A stretch of DNA of 64,000 nucleotides from an uncultured Alistipes sp. (GTDB taxonomy: Bacteria > Bacteroidota > Bacteroidia > Bacteroidales > Rikenellaceae): NCBI GenBank assembly GCA_900539755.1, contig UQDC01000002.1, positions 62,001 through 126,000 on the forward strand, written 5' to 3'. Below are positions 1 through 8,431 of the stretch, piece by piece (positions within the stretch are counted from its first letter, which is position 1; the number at the start of each line of letters is the position of its first letter). Below the pieces are notes generated by a model. That model was not told the origin of the DNA and did no database searches. It saw nothing but the letters and a program-made list of their open reading frames with translations. A program made the translations under genes and the position numbers.

Positions 1-406
1 TCGTCGAAAATAAGGTCCCTACTTAGGGATCGTAAATAATAAAAGGGAGGATACTTGAAAAAGTATCCTCCCTTTTTATGTGTCTTAAACGTGTGAGGCC
101 TGGATGGAATTGTCTGTGATGATGTCGGGTTGTATGAACCTTTGGTGTTAAGCGGCTCCTGACTCACCGTAAGATTTTTCTGATAGTTGGTTTTATCTGC
201 CGGTTCTGATCAAGATGCTTACGATTTACAAACCGGATATCTGGTGAGCAGGCTGAGGGAAGGATAGCTTCATCAATGCCAATTCTCAAGTTCAGAGGCG
301 GGGATAAGGAATGCATCTCCTTTTATTTTAAACCGCGATTCCAGCCCTCGCCAAATGAACATGGGCAGGAGACTGTTCAGGGTGAGCCGATCAGTAATGT
401 CCGGTG
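1..406. other. Intergenic stretch at window edge
   Basis: There is no convincing gene here. It holds the strong hairpin at 45-77, listed separately, which probably ends a plus-strand transcript that begins outside the window. From about 80 to 406 I see nothing recognisable. Confidence 0.6.
45..77. terminator. Intrinsic terminator, probably bidirectional
   Basis: A perfect 12-bp stem pairs 45-56 with 61-72 around a 4-nt loop. It is followed by T5 on the plus strand and flanked by A4 on the other side, so it could also stop minus-strand transcripts coming from the lipoprotein gene that ends at 407. Confidence 0.8.
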
Positions 407-1879
407 TTAATGTACCTCATCAAAAGGACGGATCAACGTATAGTATTTCGCCAGCAGGTGATCGGTCTCCCAGTAGGGGATGAATCCCTGAATCATGTAA
501 TCGATGTACTGCAATGAACTTTGCGCTACACGTACAGGGAAGGTGATGCGGGCACTATCTGGTATCTCGATCCGGTAACCGTTGCCGATTGGTGTCAGTG
601 TCACACCTTGGGCCAATTCTCCTAATTGTGTGAGCGCCGCCTGTAATGAGCGGTTGAATTGAGCAGAGTCAATACCCTGCGTCGGCTCTACATAGAGTTG
701 GGGATAGTTGGTCGGCTCTTCAACCAGGGTTAAAATAGCCTTTTCTCCACGTAACGTGAGTTTGCGGTAGGGAAGGCTGACAGTAGTTGGAATGCCTGCC
801 GATACCGTGGTGGGTGGCTCGATAGCGGAATTTGTTTTTGCTGATGCCAAAGCGTTTCCATTCGTTGCAGAAAGATAGTAACGAATGTTAAGAGCTGTGT
901 GTACTCCATTGAGTATGTAGGTCAGCTGTCCATTCCCTGGTAACCGAAGGGTGTCTCCGGTTAATTGAGAAGTGAGTGCTGCTGGCAGTGTAGAAGAGGC
1001 GGTTGCTTTCAGATACTCCTGTTTGGAAATAGCAATAGGCGTACGTTGGGCCGAGATGAACCTGATCTGACGCTCATAATTGATCCGTTCTCGCCCCAAT
1101 AAAGCCAGTTGAATCAGATCGATTTGCGGGGCTGCCGCTAGTAAAAAGGCGTAACGCATACCTAAAGTATCGAACGGGTAACTCCACGAATCATAAGTAT
1201 CTGCAGGGAAAGAGTCAGAGGGTGCAGCATCGCTCGTGGGCTGGATTGGAAGAAGTGGCAATACGTTTTCCGAACGTACGGACGGTTCGTCGGCCGACCC
1301 ACAAAGCTGAATGCCGTAAAATTCCGGCGTACGTGCCAGTGCCCGTTGCAACATCGAAGCAATCTCGTATCGTTCGGGAGTTAACTCTCCGATCAGTGTC
1401 TCCTGCTTGTCTGCCAGTTCGGTGGCCTGTCTCAATTTGTTAAAGTCTGCTGTATTGGCCGCTAACGGCGCGCTTGTCAAAGTGTTGAGTCCAGCTTCTG
1501 TACATGGGAAAAGGTATTGCGCAGCGGTTGCAGTACGGCCCGACAGCAATACGATATTCCCCGGTTGTTTGGCCAGCAGCAGCTCGAGCGGGTTTCCCTC
1601 ACTTTCGACTACCTCATTCCAGCTGGTGGCAGAGTCGGGGCGAGTATTAAATCGTTCGATGGAAGCTAAGTAGCTGTCGAGATATGCCCCTTCTGAAGCG
1701 AATACATGAACCGTACGATCAAAGATCGAATCCATGTGGTACTGTACCAAAGCTATTTGGTCATCTGCCGGAGCCAAAGCGATCAATTTTGCTGCGCCTG
1801 GTGTATCGGTAAAAGTTCCTTCTTGAGACAGACAACTGCAGAACAGAGTTGCCAACAATAGGTATGGTAGTCTTTTCAT
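407..1879 (-). CDS. Unrecognised predicted lipoprotein
   Basis: Encodes 490 residues. I do not recognise the family. I chose the ATG at 1879 because it gives a textbook lipoprotein signal: Met-Lys-Arg, a Leu-rich core, then a Cys at about residue 16 in a lipobox-like FCSC context. The longer open frame only adds seven residues before this. The body has no membrane segment, no obvious repeats and no catalytic motif that I can name; it is rich in Ala, Thr and Leu. It starts 45 nt after the stop of trmB on the same strand, so the two probably share a transcript. Likely anchored in the inner or outer membrane facing the periplasm; function unknown. Confidence 0.7.
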   Translation of the reverse strand: MKRLPYLLLATLFCSCLSQEGTFTDTPGAAKLIALAPADDQIALVQYHMDSIFDRTVHVFASEGAYLDSYLASIERFNTRPDSATSWNEVVESEGNPLELLLAKQPGNIVLLSGRTATAAQYLFPCTEAGLNTLTSAPLAANTADFNKLRQATELADKQETLIGELTPERYEIASMLQRALARTPEFYGIQLCGSADEPSVRSENVLPLLPIQPTSDAAPSDSFPADTYDSWSYPFDTLGMRYAFLLAAAPQIDLIQLALLGRERINYERQIRFISAQRTPIAISKQEYLKATASSTLPAALTSQLTGDTLRLPGNGQLTYILNGVHTALNIRYYLSATNGNALASAKTNSAIEPPTTVSAGIPTTVSLPYRKLTLRGEKAILTLVEEPTNYPQLYVEPTQGIDSAQFNRSLQAALTQLGELAQGVTLTPIGNGYRIEIPDSARITFPVRVAQSSLQYIDYMIQGFIPYWETDHLLAKYYTLIRPFDEVH

Positions 1880-1924
1880 ATCGGATACGATTTCGGACAA
1901 ATAACGAATAAAGGATTAGGCACT

Positions 1925-2653
1925 TTAACCTAACAGCTGCTCATCTGGCGCAAATTCGATGGGATCGAATGTGTTGCGGTCATCCAGACGGAAGCGCAAG
2001 TAAGTGATAGGTACTCCCTGGGCCAAAAAACGTTTTTCGTATGTTGTTTTGATTGATAACAGCTCATCCGCAAAGCCGGTGCCGTAAATGTCTGTATTGG
2101 CAGCTTCTATAGGAAGAAGATTGCCTTCCGCTACGGCACGGGTGTAGTCGTGCAGGTGGCGGCAGTCGCTTTTGAGATGAATCGTACCGCCAGGCCGTAA
2201 AAAGCGAGCATAACGTTCCAGAAAATCGGGCGCTGTCAAACGCTTTTTGACTCGACTTTTGCGTAGTTGCGGATCGGGGAAGGTGATCCAGATTTCATCC
2301 ACCTCGCCCGGTCCGAAACAGGAGTCGATAAACTCAATGCGTGTGCGGAGAAATCCAACATTCTCCATCTGTTGTTCCGTTGCGGTTTTGGCTCCGCGCC
2401 ACATACGGGCACCTTTGATATCTACACCGACGAAATTTTTGTCGGGGTAGCGCTCTGCAAGGGCGACAGTGTATTCTCCCCGGCCACATCCCAGTTCAAG
2501 TACGATGGGATTGGAGTTGTGAAAGAATTGGTTGCGCCATTCGCCTTTCAATTTGTAGTCGGTGCGAAATACCTCTTCGAATGCGGGTTGTACCATGCAG
2601 CTGAATGTGAGATTCTCTGCAAAACGTCTCAATTTATCTTTTCCTCGGGCCAT
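1925..2653 (-). CDS. trmB: tRNA (guanine-N7-)-methyltransferase
   Basis: Encodes 242 residues, normal for TrmB. The enzyme transfers methyl from S-adenosylmethionine to N7 of G46 in the variable loop of tRNAs. The SAM-binding motif I is visible as ELGCGRGEY at about residues 53-61, with the following acidic end of strand two (VGVDIKG, about 75-81). The family signature ITFPDPQ followed by a basic K/R stretch lies at about 122-140, and the C-terminal part has the usual T-x-Y-E-x-R-F pattern. A short basic N-terminus precedes the fold. It is probably cotranscribed with the downstream lipoprotein gene. Cytoplasmic, single-domain enzyme; nothing is odd. Confidence 0.94.
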   Translation of the reverse strand: MARGKDKLRRFAENLTFSCMVQPAFEEVFRTDYKLKGEWRNQFFHNSNPIVLELGCGRGEYTVALAERYPDKNFVGVDIKGARMWRGAKTATEQQMENVGFLRTRIEFIDSCFGPGEVDEIWITFPDPQLRKSRVKKRLTAPDFLERYARFLRPGGTIHLKSDCRHLHDYTRAVAEGNLLPIEAANTDIYGTGFADELLSIKTTYEKRFLAQGVPITYLRFRLDDRNTFDPIEFAPDEQLLG

Positions 2654-3032
2654 AGGTCGGAACTGAAAATGCTGATTATGCGGTTAATGTTATGAGTGTG
2701 GCTGGGCGTAACCGAGAATATGAATCCATCTCCTTTTTGTTAAACGAATCGTACGTGATGTTGTTGTGTCTCATTGATTCGGCCTCTCGAAACCCCTTGA
2801 ACCTTTTATTGTTTTATACGGTTGCTGAAATGTTTTATTTTAATTGCCGAAGTTTGCAATATGGATGTGTGTGTACTCTAAGTCTCTTTGTTTATTGGTG
2901 TGGGTAAAAGTGAATCTCATGGAAATGGCACAAAATCAAAGAGGCTAAAGCATCTCAACTATTCTGTCAAATGTCATTGTAAGTCGCTTTCTTGTTTCTG
3001 TGTACATGATCGCTACCTCCTTTTGCATCATC
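2654..3032. other. Intergenic region, trmB upstream / gldH-like downstream
   Basis: About 380 bp without a supportable gene. Short open frames on the plus strand have no ribosome-site or family support. No clear Bacteroidota -7 element for trmB and no strong hairpin were found. Confidence 0.5.
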
Positions 3033-3536
3033 CTATCGGATCTCGATTCCTACAGCAGCAACACCTGTAATCCCCTCTTCTGTTTGTCTGGCCGCTTCAT
3101 CGGGATCATCCGGTTGAGGCATGAGCGGAGTGAAGGTAAACAGATAACGCCCCGGTTGGGCCAATACCATTTTTGTTCGCAGCAGCTCTTCACGGTCAAA
3201 ATAAAGCCCTGATGCTGGAGGCGTGTCAAATGTGCGGATGGATAGCGTGTCGTGCCATTTGTATCCTTTCGGCGTCGTAGTCGTTACAGCCAATCGTAAT
3301 TGATCATAACCGAAGTCCTGACGTAAACGGGCGATTACATAAAGCGAACGTTCTGTTGTGGTGTCCTGGTTCTCGAAAATCACTTCAGCTCCATCCTTCC
3401 ATCCATTCGGATTAAGATCTGTTGTGTGAATTTCGTGCGGCGATATACAACAGGTGAACAGAATAAAAGATAGAACGATCCCCCTTCTAAATAGATGCCT
3501 CCAACTGTTGTCTCCTCTTTTTTGTTCCCGTCTCAT
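3033..3536 (-). CDS. gldH: GldH-family lipoprotein
   Basis: Encodes 167 residues with a basic N-terminus, a hydrophobic core and a lipobox-like LFTCC, so it is a predicted lipoprotein with the mature chain from about residue 29. The mature part resembles GldH: an N-P-x-G-W-K-D-G opening, a beta-rich middle (ERSLYVIARLR...Y), a D-T-L-S strand, and the typical C-terminal EEGITGVAAVGIEI block. In gliding Flavobacteria GldH is a lipoprotein needed for motility and type IX secretion; in Bacteroidales homologues occur in non-gliding species and the role is unclear. It sits downstream of the PSP1 gene on the same strand, an arrangement familiar from other Bacteroidales, though here with a wide 324-bp gap. 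Confidence 0.72.
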   Translation of the reverse strand: MRREQKRGDNSWRHLFRRGIVLSFILFTCCISPHEIHTTDLNPNGWKDGAEVIFENQDTTTERSLYVIARLRQDFGYDQLRLAVTTTTPKGYKWHDTLSIRTFDTPPASGLYFDREELLRTKMVLAQPGRYLFTFTPLMPQPDDPDEAARQTEEGITGVAAVGIEIR

Positions 3537-3860
3537 CTCTGCTAATGCAATCGTACAAAATGGTTCCGTTGCTTTGGGTGATCAATCTCTGTTGTGTGCT
3601 GTTGTCTTTTGCAGCTTGGGGAAACTGCGACCTGCTTTACCATAGGTTTGTTAAATTGCTGGCTAAACATTGATCAGCGTTTTGTGCCGAGCAATTTTAT
3701 TGATTTTTCTCTGCAAAAGTTAACAGGCGTTGAAGTGGCGCAATCTCTTTATACTGGTTCAGACCACCTCTTTTGTTGAGGTATTTTACAATATCCGAAT
3801 CAAGAGAGGCGATCCGTACGAGTATGCAAAAGAGCATACGCTGACTCTTGGCTGTGCAAA
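3537..3860. other. Intergenic region between PSP1 and gldH-like genes
   Basis: 324 bp with no supportable gene. A weak 6-bp hairpin (GTATGC/GCATAC) lies near 3815-3840, just after the PSP1 stop, too short to call a terminator. Nothing else recognised. Confidence 0.45.
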
Positions 3861-5405
3861 TTATCTGGTCCTGTTGCGATTGCGACGGCGTGGCATATCG
3901 TTACGCTGGGTCTCCTCTCCCTCCGGACGAGTAACTCGCTGGGGACGCGGTGCACGTTCTCTGAGTTGATCTCTGTTAGGATTGTTGTTCCCGTTATTAT
4001 TCCCGCTTGCGGTTTCGTTACGGTTACCTGTCGTATTTTCGCGCTCGTTTTGTGACCTTTGGTCCGGACGATTCCCTCCTCGGCGACGATTGTTGCGAGA
4101 ACGGTTGCCATCCCGACGAGGTGTGTTTTTCCCTGTCTCGTTGTTGGATGGAGTATCCGTTTCGGCAGGTGCATTGGTTGGCTCTGCATTCCGTTTGTCG
4201 CGAATGTTTTCATTGCGTCCGTTCCGACTGTCGCTCTCCGAACGATTCCGATCGCGGCCTCCACGACGGCGTTTCTGTTTGTCAAAACGGGTCAGGCTGT
4301 CTTCGCCCACACCATCCGAGAAGGTTGGCTCGTTATTTTTAGCAGACAGATCAATATCGCTGAGTCGCTCGGGTTTGATCCCTTGACGGTTGAGGTGCAG
4401 GATCTCTTTAACGCGTTCGATGCTTAACGGCTGCATGCCTCCTACAGCGTGAGGATCACTGCTGAACCACATGGTGCGGTTGAGGATGTCTGTTTTCACT
4501 AAATAATACTCGCCGTCGAGTACCTGTAACGGCTCCCGAACCCGTGGAAAATCTTTGCGGGCATCGAGATAGGTGTCGAGCTCGTATATCAGACAGCATT
4601 TGAGCTTACCGCACTGACCTGCCAATTTTTGCGGATTCAGTGAGATCTCCTGATGACGGGCTGCGTTGGTTGTAACCGACACAAAGCTTGAAATCCAGGA
4701 TGCACAGCATAGCTCACGGCCGCACGAGCCCAAACCACCGATGCGTCCGGCCTCCTGGCGTGCTCCGATCTGCTTCATTTCGATGCGAATGCGGAATTGC
4801 TCGGCAAAAATCTTGATCAGTTCACGGAAATCAACACGCTCATCGGCAATGTAGTAGAAGATCGCCTTGATCTTGTCTCCCTGGTATTCCACGTCGCCGA
4901 TCTTCATGTTCAGTCCCAGTTCAGCTGCGATTTGCCGAGCCCGAATCATCGTCGAATGCTCCAGCGAAATGGCCTCCTGCCACTTTTCAATATCTCCAGG
5001 TTTGGCTTTGCGGTAGATCTTTTTGAATTCGCCGTTCTGAGGATTGAAGCCGACACGTTTCATCTGTTTGGCAACCAAATCGCCTGTTAGCGAAATGATA
5101 CCGATGTCGTGTCCCGGTGAGGCTTCAACAGCAACTATGTCACCCGTCTTGAGTGGCAGATTATTGACGTTCCGATAGAAGCTCTTTCGGGTGTTTTTAA
5201 AGCGGACTTCGTATATGTCGTTCGGAAAAACGTCCGGCATCTCTTCGAGCCAATCGGTCGATCCGAGTTTGAAACAGCCGGGATGGACGTTGGCCGTTAC
5301 TTCGTCCTCACAACGGCAAAATGAACATCCCCGTCCAACATCGAGTTTGCAGCGGCATTCCTCGTCGGTTGAAGGGGTGGTATGGTTGTCGTATTTTGAA
5401 TTCAT
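3861..5405 (-). CDS. PSP1-domain protein (RicT/YaaT-like)
   Basis: Encodes 514 residues. The PSP1 domain family includes Bacillus RicT (YaaT), part of an iron-sulfur Ric complex that affects RNA processing; the role in Bacteroidota is not settled. Cys motifs are prominent: an N-terminal cluster (Cys17, 19, 27, 30, 32, 44), then the family signatures GSCGRELCC (about 227-234) and CGKLKCCLIYE (about 265-275), the likely metal-cluster ligands. After about residue 375 comes a long low-complexity tail rich in Arg, Asn, Gly and Glu, basic enough to bind RNA and an addition to the conserved core. A minus-strand -7 element lies at 5520-5527, implying a leader of about 110 nt. The gldH-like gene follows downstream. 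Confidence 0.85.
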   Translation of the reverse strand: MNSKYDNHTTPSTDEECRCKLDVGRGCSFCRCEDEVTANVHPGCFKLGSTDWLEEMPDVFPNDIYEVRFKNTRKSFYRNVNNLPLKTGDIVAVEASPGHDIGIISLTGDLVAKQMKRVGFNPQNGEFKKIYRKAKPGDIEKWQEAISLEHSTMIRARQIAAELGLNMKIGDVEYQGDKIKAIFYYIADERVDFRELIKIFAEQFRIRIEMKQIGARQEAGRIGGLGSCGRELCCASWISSFVSVTTNAARHQEISLNPQKLAGQCGKLKCCLIYELDTYLDARKDFPRVREPLQVLDGEYYLVKTDILNRTMWFSSDPHAVGGMQPLSIERVKEILHLNRQGIKPERLSDIDLSAKNNEPTFSDGVGEDSLTRFDKQKRRRGGRDRNRSESDSRNGRNENIRDKRNAEPTNAPAETDTPSNNETGKNTPRRDGNRSRNNRRRGGNRPDQRSQNERENTTGNRNETASGNNNGNNNPNRDQLRERAPRPQRVTRPEGEETQRNDMPRRRNRNRTR

Positions 5406-5519
5406 CTGTTTGCTGGTCAGCAGGATTTTTCCTGAAGTTATGATTTGATTAAAGTCTTGAAGCAGTCATCTTAATCCCTGAATATGGCGGGCTTTGTTTG
5501 GCAGATACAAGACGCTATG

Positions 5520-5527
5520 CAAAGATA
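5520..5527 (-). promoter_or_regulatory. Bacteroidota -7 element for PSP1 gene
   Basis: On the minus strand this reads TATCTTTG, an exact match to TAnnTTTG. No TTTG-like -33 element lies at the usual 19-21 nt spacing, so this is a partial match. It would give a leader of about 110 nt. Confidence 0.4.
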
Positions 5528-5754
5528 ATAAAAAAAACGAGACAGCTGCGGATATGCTTAGCTCGCGGATAACTCTGTGTAAGCAGGTTGCGGATTGTGT
5601 GAAAAGGATCTGCTCGCTAAATGGGTATGTTAAGCAATGGCATTGTAAGCTGGAGCAGGTTTCATATGCTCGTTCAGCGGATCGTTCGTCGAATTTTCTT
5701 TGGACGATTGTATGAATTGTGGTGAATTTTAATGATCAAGAGCTCTTTGTCGGG

Positions 5755-5786
5755 TGTGAGGATCGCCAAAAAAAGTGTTAAATTTG
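5755..5786 (+). promoter_or_regulatory. Promoter of gdhA
   Basis: The plus strand carries TAAATTTG (5779-5786), an exact TAnnTTTG match, with TGTG (three of four bases of TTTG) 20 nt upstream at 5755-5758. The predicted transcription start is about 18 nt before the gdhA ATG at 5810, which supports that start. Confidence 0.55.
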
Positions 5787-5809
5787 AATAGAACTTAAAA
5801 CGACCGACT

Positions 5810-7147
5810 ATGAACGTTAACAAACTGTTGGATGCGCTGGTTATGCGTCATCCGGGAGAAAACGAATATCTGCAGGCTGTACGAGAAGTGTTGCTTTCTG
5901 TTGAGGAGGTGTACAATCAATATCCCGAGTTCGAAACCAATAAAATAGCTGAACGACTGGTTGAACCCGATCGTATTTTTACGTTTAAAGTTCCCTGGGT
6001 AGACGATCGGGGTGTAGTACAGGTCAATCTGGGGTATCGAGTGCAGTTCAACAACGCGATCGGGCCATACAAAGGTGGATTGCGATTCCACCCGAGTGTG
6101 AATCTGAGTATTCTGAAATTTTTGGGATTTGAACAGATTTTCAAAAATGCGTTGACTTCACTGCCTATGGGTGGAGCTAAAGGCGGTTCCGATTTCAACC
6201 CAAAAGGAAAGTCCGATGCGGAGATCATGCGTTTTTGCCAAGCCTTTATGACTGAACTGTGGCGATATATCGGGCCGGAAACCGATGTGCCGGCCGGTGA
6301 TATTGGAGTGGGCGGTCGTGAAATCGGATACCTGTATGGCATGTATCGCAAATTGGCCCGTGAAAATACAGGGGTACTTACTGGTAAAGGATTGACCTAT
6401 GGCGGTTCGTTGGTGCGTTCCGAAGCGACCGGTTTCGGGGCAATCTACTTTGTAAAACAGATGTTGGCAAAGGCGGGCGATTTGCTTGCCGGTAAAGTGA
6501 TCGCTATCTCCGGATTTGGCAATGTAGCTTGGGGAGCTGCACTGAAAGCGCTTCAGGAGGGAGCCAAAGTGGTGACCATCTCCGGACCGGACGGTTATAT
6601 TTATGATGAAGTCGGTCTTGATGAGGAGAAGATTGCCTATATGTTGGAACTGCGTGCATCCAATAATGATGTGGTGGCGCCCTTTGCCGATCGGTTCCCT
6701 AGCTCGCGATTCATTGCCGATCGCAAACCCTGGGAGGTGAAAGTTGATATTGCGATGCCGTGTGCAACACAAAACGAACTCGATGGCGAGGATGCTGCAC
6801 AGTTGTTGGCCAATGGCGTTCAGTATGTGGCTGAGGTTTCCAATATGGGGTGTACTCCTGAAGCCATAGATGCATTTATCGCTCACCGTATTTTGTACGG
6901 TCCGGGTAAGGCTGTCAATGCCGGTGGTGTGGCTACCTCTGGGTTGGAGATGGCTCAGAATGCCATGAAGCTGAATTGGGGTGCGGCAGAGGTGGATCGC
7001 CGCCTGCATGAGATTATGGCTTCGATCCACACGGCATGCGTTCAGTACGGCACGGAGCCGGATGGGTATATCAACTACATGAAGGGTGCCAATATTGCCG
7101 GGTTTATGAAGGTGGCTCGTAGTATGGTGGAACAGGGAGTTTTGTAA
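5810..7147 (+). CDS. gdhA: NADP-type glutamate dehydrogenase
   Basis: Encodes 445 residues, the length of the hexameric small-subunit glutamate dehydrogenases, which interconvert 2-oxoglutarate plus ammonia and glutamate with NAD(P)H. The dimerisation domain contains the substrate-binding Lys88 in GPYKGGLRFH and the catalytic Lys124 in PMGGAKGGSDFNPKG. The Rossmann nucleotide-binding domain begins near residue 222 (ISGFGNVAWGAA). The ATG at 5810 follows a well-placed -7 element. In Bacteroidota this enzyme is a main route of ammonia assimilation. Coenzyme preference cannot be read with certainty; NADP is inferred from family resemblance. The gene stands alone, 133 bp before nanA. Confidence 0.95.
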   Translation: MNVNKLLDALVMRHPGENEYLQAVREVLLSVEEVYNQYPEFETNKIAERLVEPDRIFTFKVPWVDDRGVVQVNLGYRVQFNNAIGPYKGGLRFHPSVNLSILKFLGFEQIFKNALTSLPMGGAKGGSDFNPKGKSDAEIMRFCQAFMTELWRYIGPETDVPAGDIGVGGREIGYLYGMYRKLARENTGVLTGKGLTYGGSLVRSEATGFGAIYFVKQMLAKAGDLLAGKVIAISGFGNVAWGAALKALQEGAKVVTISGPDGYIYDEVGLDEEKIAYMLELRASNNDVVAPFADRFPSSRFIADRKPWEVKVDIAMPCATQNELDGEDAAQLLANGVQYVAEVSNMGCTPEAIDAFIAHRILYGPGKAVNAGGVATSGLEMAQNAMKLNWGAAEVDRRLHEIMASIHTACVQYGTEPDGYINYMKGANIAGFMKVARSMVEQGVL

Positions 7148-7280
7148 GGCGGCGAATACATGCTTATCATGTAGAGAATGCCTGCTCTCATGAAAGATTC
7201 TTGCGCGTGAGTCAGGCTTGATATAGTCTGCCCTAAATCAAGACAGTTTTTTAGATCAATATAAATCTGAATCAGTAAAA

Positions 7281-8180
7281 ATGGTTAGCGAAAAGATCAA
7301 AGGATTGGTGGCTGCTACGGTGACTCCGATGAAAGCAAATGGGGAGGTGAATCTTCCGGCTCTGGATAGTTATGTGAAACATCTCGAGAAACAGGGGTTG
7401 GCTGGAGTTTTTGTTAACGGCACAACGGGTGAGGGATTGTTGATGACCTCTGAAGAGCGAAAAGCGGTCGCTGAGGCGTGGATGGCCTATAAAGATAAAT
7501 TCAAAGTGATGATTCATGTGGGTGGAACCAGCTATGCAGCGGCAGTTGATCTGGCCCGTCATGCTGAACAGATCGGAGCAGATGCCATTTCGGCTATGGG
7601 GCCCTGCTTTTTACCTCCGTATCGTGCAGAAGAACTGGTTGCGTTCAATAAAATTATTGCTGCGGCAGCCCCCAATACGCCATTTTATTATTATCACATT
7701 CCGGGAACGTCACATGTCAATGTCAATATGCTCGATTTCCTGAAATTGGGTGAAAAAGAGATTCCAACCCTGCGCGGTATCAAATACACTACCTACGATT
7801 CGATGACGATGCAGGAGTGTATTGCCTATCGAGATGGTTATTATGACATTCTGCATGGCCATGATGAGACCATCTTGACTGGGCTAATGCTCGGGGCAAC
7901 AGGTGGTGTCGGAACCTCATACAGTGTGACAGGTGAGCTTTATAACAAGATGCTTAACACCTTCTGGGCCGGTGACGTGGCTGGAGCGGTGAAATTGCAG
8001 GAAGAGGCTGTCAAGTTTATCCGGGTGCTGATCAAATACGAAAACTCAGTGGTGGGCATCAAAGCTATTTTGCAGATTATGGGTGTTGATTGCGGTCCGG
8101 TTCGCTTGCCGATGCGCAACCTGACACCTGATCGTATGAAATCTCTTGAGGCAGACTTGCGGGCGATCGGTTGGATTTAA
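7281..8180 (+). CDS. nanA: N-acetylneuraminate lyase
   Basis: Encodes 299 residues with the DHDPS/NAL TIM-barrel fold. The enzyme cleaves sialic acid (Neu5Ac) to N-acetylmannosamine and pyruvate. Visible family marks are GTTGEG at 47-52 (pyruvate carboxylate binding), the proton-relay Tyr138 in YYYHIPG, and the Schiff-base Lys168 in GIKYTTYD. The H-I-P-G context and G-x-T-Y following the lysine fit lyases better than dihydrodipicolinate synthases. Together with the sodium/solute symporter gene 251 bp downstream it suggests uptake and breakdown of host sialic acid. No nanE or nanK is in the window, so ManNAc must be handled elsewhere, unless it is fed to the surface polysaccharide. Confidence 0.9.
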   Translation: MVSEKIKGLVAATVTPMKANGEVNLPALDSYVKHLEKQGLAGVFVNGTTGEGLLMTSEERKAVAEAWMAYKDKFKVMIHVGGTSYAAAVDLARHAEQIGADAISAMGPCFLPPYRAEELVAFNKIIAAAAPNTPFYYYHIPGTSHVNVNMLDFLKLGEKEIPTLRGIKYTTYDSMTMQECIAYRDGYYDILHGHDETILTGLMLGATGGVGTSYSVTGELYNKMLNTFWAGDVAGAVKLQEEAVKFIRVLIKYENSVVGIKAILQIMGVDCGPVRLPMRNLTPDRMKSLEADLRAIGWI

Positions 8181-8431
8181 CGAATTGCCAGCTAAAAGGT
8201 GTGCTTGGCGCGTATCGGATTCAGCATAGCGATGTGGCTTGATGAGAGAGAACCGAGAGATCGTGGCGGAGTCTCGCTGTGGCCTTTGCAACTATAGGAC
8301 GTTACGGCAGCATGAAAGTTGACATGCCTTCAGCTGAGGTGGAACTTTAGTGTGCTGTCCTGACGTTGGTGGAGCAATCATTCACTGCCTGTGCCCGTCC
8401 GGGCTGACTATATGAATAAAAACCTGAACGA

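Larger units (their letters stand above)
5406..5809. other. Divergent promoter region between PSP1 gene and gdhA
   Basis: About 400 bp between two divergent genes. It carries a minus-strand -7 element (5520-5527) and a plus-strand -7 element (5779-5786), listed separately. No gene or strong hairpin was seen. Confidence 0.6.

Noticed and set aside
3800..4285. Minus-strand frame overlapping the C-terminus of the PSP1 gene
   Set aside because: An alternative frame of the repetitive Arg/Asn tail; no start context or similarity.
6158..7030. 290-codon minus-strand open frame opposite gdhA
   Set aside because: It lies fully within a certain glutamate dehydrogenase gene, and the translation has no recognisable domains.
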